From positions 1 through 27,961 of the forward strand of contig JAGPVU010000189.1 of NCBI GenBank assembly GCA_018066825.1: a stretch of DNA of 27,961 nt. Direction: 5' to 3'. A program made the position numbers and the translations under genes. Below, in pieces: positions 23,915 through 27,961 of the stretch (position 1 is the first letter of the stretch; each line of letters opens with the position of its first letter). Source of the DNA: Cycloclasticus sp. (lineage in GTDB: Bacteria; Pseudomonadota; Gammaproteobacteria; Methylococcales; Cycloclasticaceae). The notes under the pieces were generated by a model. That model was not told the origin of the DNA. It did no database searches and saw nothing but the letters and a program-made list of their open reading frames with translations.

Positions 23915-25003
23915 CTAGACTCCTAAGCCCCTCGCACGCATAAACGCGTATTCGGAGATAGTGGACCAACGCATCACTTGCTGCTGAAAATCACTGTATG
24001 AGGCATACACTTTTTGGCTAAACACATCTTTGGCCACCACCTCTTGCACGACTTCATTGGACAAGGCGTGTAACTTTATTAACACGTCATCGGGTAGGGC
24101 TTTAACCTGGACTTGATGTTGATTGACCAAGGTATTGAGTGCCGCGTTATTTTTTGCGGTAAATTCAGACAGCATATCCATATTGGCTGCTTTACAGGCA
24201 TTTTTGACGATCGCTTGTAAGTCAGTTGGTAGGGCATTAAACGCGTCTTTATTAATAAAGGTTTCCAGGGTTGACCCAGGTTCATGCCAACCGGGATAAT
24301 AATAATTTTTCGCTGCTTTGTACAAACCAAACGCTAAGTCATTATAGGGCCCAATCCATTCGGTGGCATCAATTGCGCCGGATTGTAACGAGGTAAATAC
24401 TTCGCCGCCGGGCAGATTAACCGGTGTCCCACCCGCCCGTTTAAGCACCTCACCACCTAAGCCAGGGATACGCATTTTTAAGCCCTCCAAGTCAGCCACT
24501 GAGTTAATGTCATTACGAAACCAACCGGCCATTTGCACACCGGTATTACCCGTAGCCGCAGGCACTAAATTGAATCGGTCGTACAACTCTTCCCACAAAG
24601 CCATGCCGCCACCATGATATAACCAACCGTTAACTTCTTGCCCGGTCATACCAAAAGGAATGGCCGAAAAAAATTGCGTCGTTTCACTTTTCCCCTTCCA
24701 ATAATACGCGGCACCGTGACCCATTTGAGCGGTGCCGCGAGACACCGCATCAAAGGCTTCAAACGCGGGCACTAACTCATTTGCACCGTACACTTTAATG
24801 CGAATACGACCCCCACTCATTTGCTGTATGGTTTTTGCCAGATAGTTTGCGTTGGTACCGAGCACTGGAAAGTTTTTAGGCCACGTCGTTACCATTTTCC
24901 AGTTAAACTCGGGCTTTGCCGCCACACTTTGATTTACGTTTAGTAGCAGGCCTGTACCAACTGCGCTCAGACCCGCAGATTTAATAAACTCACGACGCTT
25001 CAT
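23915..25003 (-). CDS. TRAP transporter substrate-binding protein, TakP (2-oxoacid) type, Tat-exported
   Basis: The periplasmic binding component of a TRAP transporter. The 362-residue protein starts KRREFIKSAGLSAVG, a twin-arginine (Tat) signal, then a hydrophobic core and AAK cleavage region near 29-30. The DctP domain includes GLKMRIPGLGGEVLKRAGG with R178, the arginine that in this family binds the ligand carboxylate. It also has DATEWIGPYND (E215, W216), which resembles TakP-type 2-oxoacid-binding proteins. GGAG lies six bases before the ATG at 25003; an upstream in-frame start at 25063 is rejected. It is the likely partner of dctQ-dctM at 18237-20122, though separated from them and on the opposite strand. 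The ligand class is inferred. Confidence 0.9.
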   Translation of the reverse strand: MKRREFIKSAGLSAVGTGLLLNVNQSVAAKPEFNWKMVTTWPKNFPVLGTNANYLAKTIQQMSGGRIRIKVYGANELVPAFEAFDAVSRGTAQMGHGAAYYWKGKSETTQFFSAIPFGMTGQEVNGWLYHGGGMALWEELYDRFNLVPAATGNTGVQMAGWFRNDINSVADLEGLKMRIPGLGGEVLKRAGGTPVNLPGGEVFTSLQSGAIDATEWIGPYNDLAFGLYKAAKNYYYPGWHEPGSTLETFINKDAFNALPTDLQAIVKNACKAANMDMLSEFTAKNNAALNTLVNQHQVQVKALPDDVLIKLHALSNEVVQEVVAKDVFSQKVYASYSDFQQQVMRWSTISEYAFMRARGLGV

Positions 25004-25088
25004 TAAGCTCTCCAATTTAAAATAATTTCGTGATAGGCTAATCGAAATTCCGACATCCGTCACCCTAACTTTCTTATCGGCCCACTAA

Positions 25089-25592
25089 ATGACAATGAAA
25101 CGCATAGAAACAACATTTGAAAAAGCACTGTACGCCTCACGCTGGCTATTAGCACCCTTATATTTTGGTCTCAGCCTTGCCTTGGTTTTACTCGGTATTA
25201 AATTTTTTCAAGAAGTCTTACACTTTTTTCCCATCATCTTCTCAACCACCGAGTCTGATATGGTGCTGGTTATTTTATCCTTGGTCGATATGTCCTTGGT
25301 CGGTGGGCTTATTATTATGGTGATGCTGAGTGGTTATGAAAACTTCGTGTCTCGTATTGATATTGATGACGGTGAGGAAAAGTTGTCGTGGTTAGGTAAA
25401 TTAGATTCTGGCTCGTTAAAACAAAAAGTCGCCGCTTCTATCGTTGCTATTTCATCGATCCACTTATTGCAAAAGTTTATGAATGCCGATGAAATTTCAA
25501 ACGACAAGCTGATGTGGTACGTGATCATCCATATTACCTTCGTCTTATCCGCTATCGGCATGGCATGGGTGGACAAAATGAACCAACACTAA
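25089..25592 (+). CDS. UPF0114 (YqhA-like) integral membrane protein
   Basis: A 167-residue inner membrane protein of the UPF0114/TIGR00645 family, function unknown. It starts RIETTFEKALYASRWLLAPLYFGLSLAL, the family signature. It has hydrophobic helices near 17-40, 55-80 and 140-160, with a further candidate around 115-130. A short acidic stretch (DIDDGEEKLSW) lies between helices. There are two possible starts, ATG at 25089 and 25095, neither with a clear ribosome site. It is divergent from the TRAP binding protein, 85 bp from its start, and 14 bp upstream of the aldo/keto reductase, with which it is probably co-transcribed. Confidence 0.9.
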   Translation: MTMKRIETTFEKALYASRWLLAPLYFGLSLALVLLGIKFFQEVLHFFPIIFSTTESDMVLVILSLVDMSLVGGLIIMVMLSGYENFVSRIDIDDGEEKLSWLGKLDSGSLKQKVAASIVAISSIHLLQKFMNADEISNDKLMWYVIIHITFVLSAIGMAWVDKMNQH

Positions 25593-25606
25593 CAAACAGG
25601 CTCGCG

Positions 25607-26647
25607 ATGAAATACAAAAAACTCGGTAGAACTGGACTTGATGTTAGCTTAATTGGCTTAGGCACGATGACTTGGGGGCGTCAAAACACCCAAGACGAGG
25701 GTTTTGAACAAATGGACTACGCGCTCACGCAAGGCATCAACTTTTTTGATACTGCCGAAATGTATGCCGTGCCCCCTAACGCCGGAACCTATGGCACCAC
25801 CGAAACGATCATCGGCAACTGGTTTGCCTCGCGTAAAAACCGCGACCAGGTGATTCTAGCTTCAAAGATCGCTGGCCCTGGCTTATCCTGGATCCGAGGC
25901 GGCAAAAGCATTATCGATAGAAAAAACGTTATCGCCGCAGTCGATAGCAGCTTGCAACGCCTACAAACTGATTATATCGATTTGTATCAGCTGCATTGGC
26001 CTAATCGTGGCTCTTACCACTTTGGTCAATTATGGGATTACGCCCCCGATTTTGATAAGGCTGCCGTAGAAAATAATTTTATCGAGGTGCTGGAGACCTG
26101 CGCCGAGTTAATTCAAGCCGGCAAAATACGCCATATCGGCCTGTCAAATGAAACTGCTTGGGGCACCAGCAAGTGGCTAGAATTAGCCGACAAACATCAC
26201 TTTCCGCGTATGGCCTCCATTCAAAACGAATACTCCTTATTGTGTCGCCACTTTGAACCCGACCTTAGCGAAATTAGCCTGCATGAAGATTGTGGTTTAT
26301 TGGCTTGGTCGCCGCTAAGCCGCGGCATGATCAGTGGTAAATACCTAAATGGCGCCATGCCTAAAGGCTCGCGACTAAGCCTTGATGCCCGCCGTGAACA
26401 CCGTGCCGCGCCGCAAACAGACGCGGCAATAGCAGCCTATATAGCACTGGCAAACGAACACCAAGTTGATGTATGTCAAATGGCCCTGGCATTTGTTAAC
26501 CAGCAGCCGTTTGTCAGCTCTAACTTAATTGGCGCCACCAGCATGCAGCAACTAAAAAGCAATATCGCCTCCATTGATATGACCTTATCGCCTGAGCTGA
26601 TGAAGGGTATAAAAAGTATCCGCAGGCAATACCCTGCCACTTTTTAG
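25607..26647 (+). CDS. tas: Tas-type NADP(H)-dependent aldo/keto reductase
   Basis: A soluble oxidoreductase of the AKR fold. The 346-residue protein matches the length of E. coli Tas and shares its long insert (AEMYAVPPNAGTYGTTETIIGNW). The catalytic tetrad is present: D48, Y53, K87 and H130. C-terminal LIGATSMQQLKSNI binds the cofactor phosphate in this family. I chose the ATG at 25607; the reading frame is open back into the UPF0114 gene, but those residues do not align with the family. The physiological substrate is unknown; E. coli Tas is known mainly from genetic suppression of tyrosine auxotrophy. No clear terminator follows in the 173 bp to the next gene. Confidence 0.9.
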   Translation: MKYKKLGRTGLDVSLIGLGTMTWGRQNTQDEGFEQMDYALTQGINFFDTAEMYAVPPNAGTYGTTETIIGNWFASRKNRDQVILASKIAGPGLSWIRGGKSIIDRKNVIAAVDSSLQRLQTDYIDLYQLHWPNRGSYHFGQLWDYAPDFDKAAVENNFIEVLETCAELIQAGKIRHIGLSNETAWGTSKWLELADKHHFPRMASIQNEYSLLCRHFEPDLSEISLHEDCGLLAWSPLSRGMISGKYLNGAMPKGSRLSLDARREHRAAPQTDAAIAAYIALANEHQVDVCQMALAFVNQQPFVSSNLIGATSMQQLKSNIASIDMTLSPELMKGIKSIRRQYPATF

Positions 26648-26758
26648 CCGTTTAATTCCAAGCGAGGATGCTGCATTTTGTTATAAACGCGTTAGTTTTT
26701 TTGCTCTCTTTGTCTAAAAAGCCTTTCTTTGGCACAACACCTTGATATTTCAGCTATA

Positions 26759-26785
26759 GTTAACATCAACTTGCACCCTGTTAAC
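26759..26785. repeat. Pair of GTTAAC palindromes upstream of the histidine kinase
   Basis: GTTAAC occurs at 26759-26764 and 26780-26785, exactly 21 bp apart, close to two helical turns. They lie 36-62 bp before the kinase ATG. This spacing would suit a dimeric or tandem-bound regulator, but two six-base sites could be chance. Confidence 0.3.
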
Positions 26786-26820
26786 CACTTTTTTGTTACC
26801 CACCTTTCTTCGTGGCTTAA

Positions 26821-27961
26821 ATGATTAGATACCAATTCAAACTGGCATTTCAGATGATAGTGCTGATTGTATTGGCAAGTTTTTACTCGACCCTTTACGC
26901 AGAATCAGGCCAAACTCTGCCTTTAACTGAAGCCGAGCGGCTGTGGCTAAAGCAGCACCCCGTGATTCGTCTAGCCTCTGACAATGATTGGCCTCCCTTT
27001 GAATGGGTTAATGAGACTGGGCAATACCAAGGCATTGCGGCAGACTATATGCGTTTGGTTGAAGAAAAACTGGGCATCCGCTTTATAACCACGCAAAACT
27101 TACCTTGGCCCGGGGTTGTAGAGGCGGTTAAAGCACGAGAACTCGACGTTTTTTCCTGTGTGGCCGAAAACTCTCAACGCCAACAATACGTTAACTTTAC
27201 CCAGCCTTACCTGTCGTTTGCCATGGTGATTATTACCACCGATGACGTTAACTACCTCGATGGAGTAACTGACTTAAGAGGCCTAAGCGTTGGCGTCGTT
27301 AAAGATTACGCCACGCATGAGTATTTAGCGCTAAACCACCCCGACATCCACCTACACACCTTTGCCAATTCTCAGCTCGGTCTACAAGCCGTTTCTCAAG
27401 GGCGAATTGAGGCTTTTGTAGACAACATTGCAACGGCGAGTAACCTCATTCAAAAAGCGGGTTTAACGAACCTTAAAATTTCAGGTGAAATGCCCATTCG
27501 CTATGAGCTCGGCATGGCGGTGCGAAATGATTGGCCTGAACTGGTCAATATATTGCAACGTGCGCTAGATTCAATCAGCCCCGAGCAGCGTAAACAAATT
27601 CATAACAAGTGGATCGGCGTGCGTTACGAACACGGCGTTGATTACGATTTGTTTTGGCAAAGCTTGGCCGCTTTTTTGGTTATTATTAGCCTGTTTTACT
27701 TTTATAATCGCAAATTATCACGCGAAATCTTACAACGAAAACAGGCACAAAAAACGGCACTCGGGGCCAAAGACGACGCTGACAAAGCAAATCAAGCCAA
27801 ATCAGAGTTTCTATCCGTCATGAGCCATGAGTTACGCACACCACTGACATCAATCAAAGGTGCATTAGGCCTACTGTGCTCCGGAAAAATCGCTGATTTA
27901 CCTGATAAAGCCCTCACCTTATTGAAAATTGCCAACGACAATAGCGATCGCCTGATTCTTT
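26821..27961 (+). CDS. Sensor histidine kinase with periplasmic solute-binding domain, 3' end cut by window
   Basis: A two-component membrane sensor; 380 codons are visible. An N-terminal signal sequence (about 1-27, VLIVLASFYSTLYA) precedes one bacterial solute-binding domain (SBP_bac_3, about 35-268), which runs from LWLKQHPVIRLASDNDWPPFEW to HNKWIGVRYE. One membrane helix follows at about 279-295. A short linker then leads to a HisKA domain with the H-box SVMSHELRTPLTSIKGAL, phosphorylated histidine H336. No PAS or HAMP domain is seen. The ATP-binding domain and any receiver or Hpt domains lie beyond the window. The layout recalls BvgS/EvgS-type kinases with a single Venus-flytrap domain. 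The sensed ligand is unknown; it may be an amino or organic acid. There is no clear Shine-Dalgarno. Confidence 0.9.
   Translation, partial: MIRYQFKLAFQMIVLIVLASFYSTLYAESGQTLPLTEAERLWLKQHPVIRLASDNDWPPFEWVNETGQYQGIAADYMRLVEEKLGIRFITTQNLPWPGVVEAVKARELDVFSCVAENSQRQQYVNFTQPYLSFAMVIITTDDVNYLDGVTDLRGLSVGVVKDYATHEYLALNHPDIHLHTFANSQLGLQAVSQGRIEAFVDNIATASNLIQKAGLTNLKISGEMPIRYELGMAVRNDWPELVNILQRALDSISPEQRKQIHNKWIGVRYEHGVDYDLFWQSLAAFLVIISLFYFYNRKLSREILQRKQAQKTALGAKDDADKANQAKSEFLSVMSHELRTPLTSIKGALGLLCSGKIADLPDKALTLLKIANDNSDRLIL

Noticed and set aside
26680..26710. AACGCGTT followed by a T run as a terminator after the aldo/keto reductase
   Set aside because: The palindrome leaves no room for a loop, so no stable hairpin forms before the T run.

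Overview
The window looks like a chromosomal housekeeping segment of a gammaproteobacterium, probably a marine member of the Pseudomonadales/Cellvibrionales kind. The basis is gene content and order: ilvI-ilvN-ilvC-pssA on one side, and polA-engB-cytochrome c-cytochrome c4-dsbA plus polA-LOG-DUF2782-thrB on the other, both of which resemble the Pseudomonas arrangement as I remember it. No insertion sequence, phage gene, CRISPR array, tRNA or rRNA was seen. No gap between genes exceeds about 210 bases.

Layout. Bases 1-6875 are all minus strand: ilvI, ilvN and ilvC (branched-chain amino acids), a strong terminator, then pssA (phospholipid synthesis), a degenerate uracil-DNA-glycosylase-fold protein, rimI (S18 acetylation) and prfC (release factor 3, cut by the window edge). 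A small secreted DUF4124 protein at 7051-7497 (+) separates these from a second minus-strand block at 7512-12364: a monohaem cytochrome, cytochrome c4, a terminator, then resB and ccsB (System II cytochrome c maturation) and dsbA. This block joins the making of periplasmic c-type cytochromes to the haem ligation and thiol machinery. engB (+) and polA (-) then converge on a ~200 bp gap. That gap holds a compact four-hairpin RNA gene on the minus strand with an extracytoplasmic-sigma-type promoter and a 17-nt pyrimidine-only loop. It occupies the same site as Spot 42 of E. coli and ErsA of Pseudomonas.

From 16125 most genes are on the plus strand: a LOG-family nucleotide hydrolase, DUF2782, thrB, and the two membrane subunits of a TRAP transporter (dctQ, dctM). 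Next come ovoA (ovothiol synthesis), an ABM-domain membrane protein, an OsmC-family peroxidase and a secreted DUF302 protein, which look like a redox/thiol operon. A Tat-exported 2-oxoacid-type TRAP binding protein lies convergent at 23915-25003 (-). It is followed by a UPF0114 membrane protein, a Tas-type aldo/keto reductase and the 5' part of a sensor histidine kinase with a periplasmic solute-binding domain.

The points most worth following up are the RNA gene between polA and engB, the UDG-fold protein at the position where E. coli has holD, and the ovothiol operon lying between separated TRAP transporter genes.
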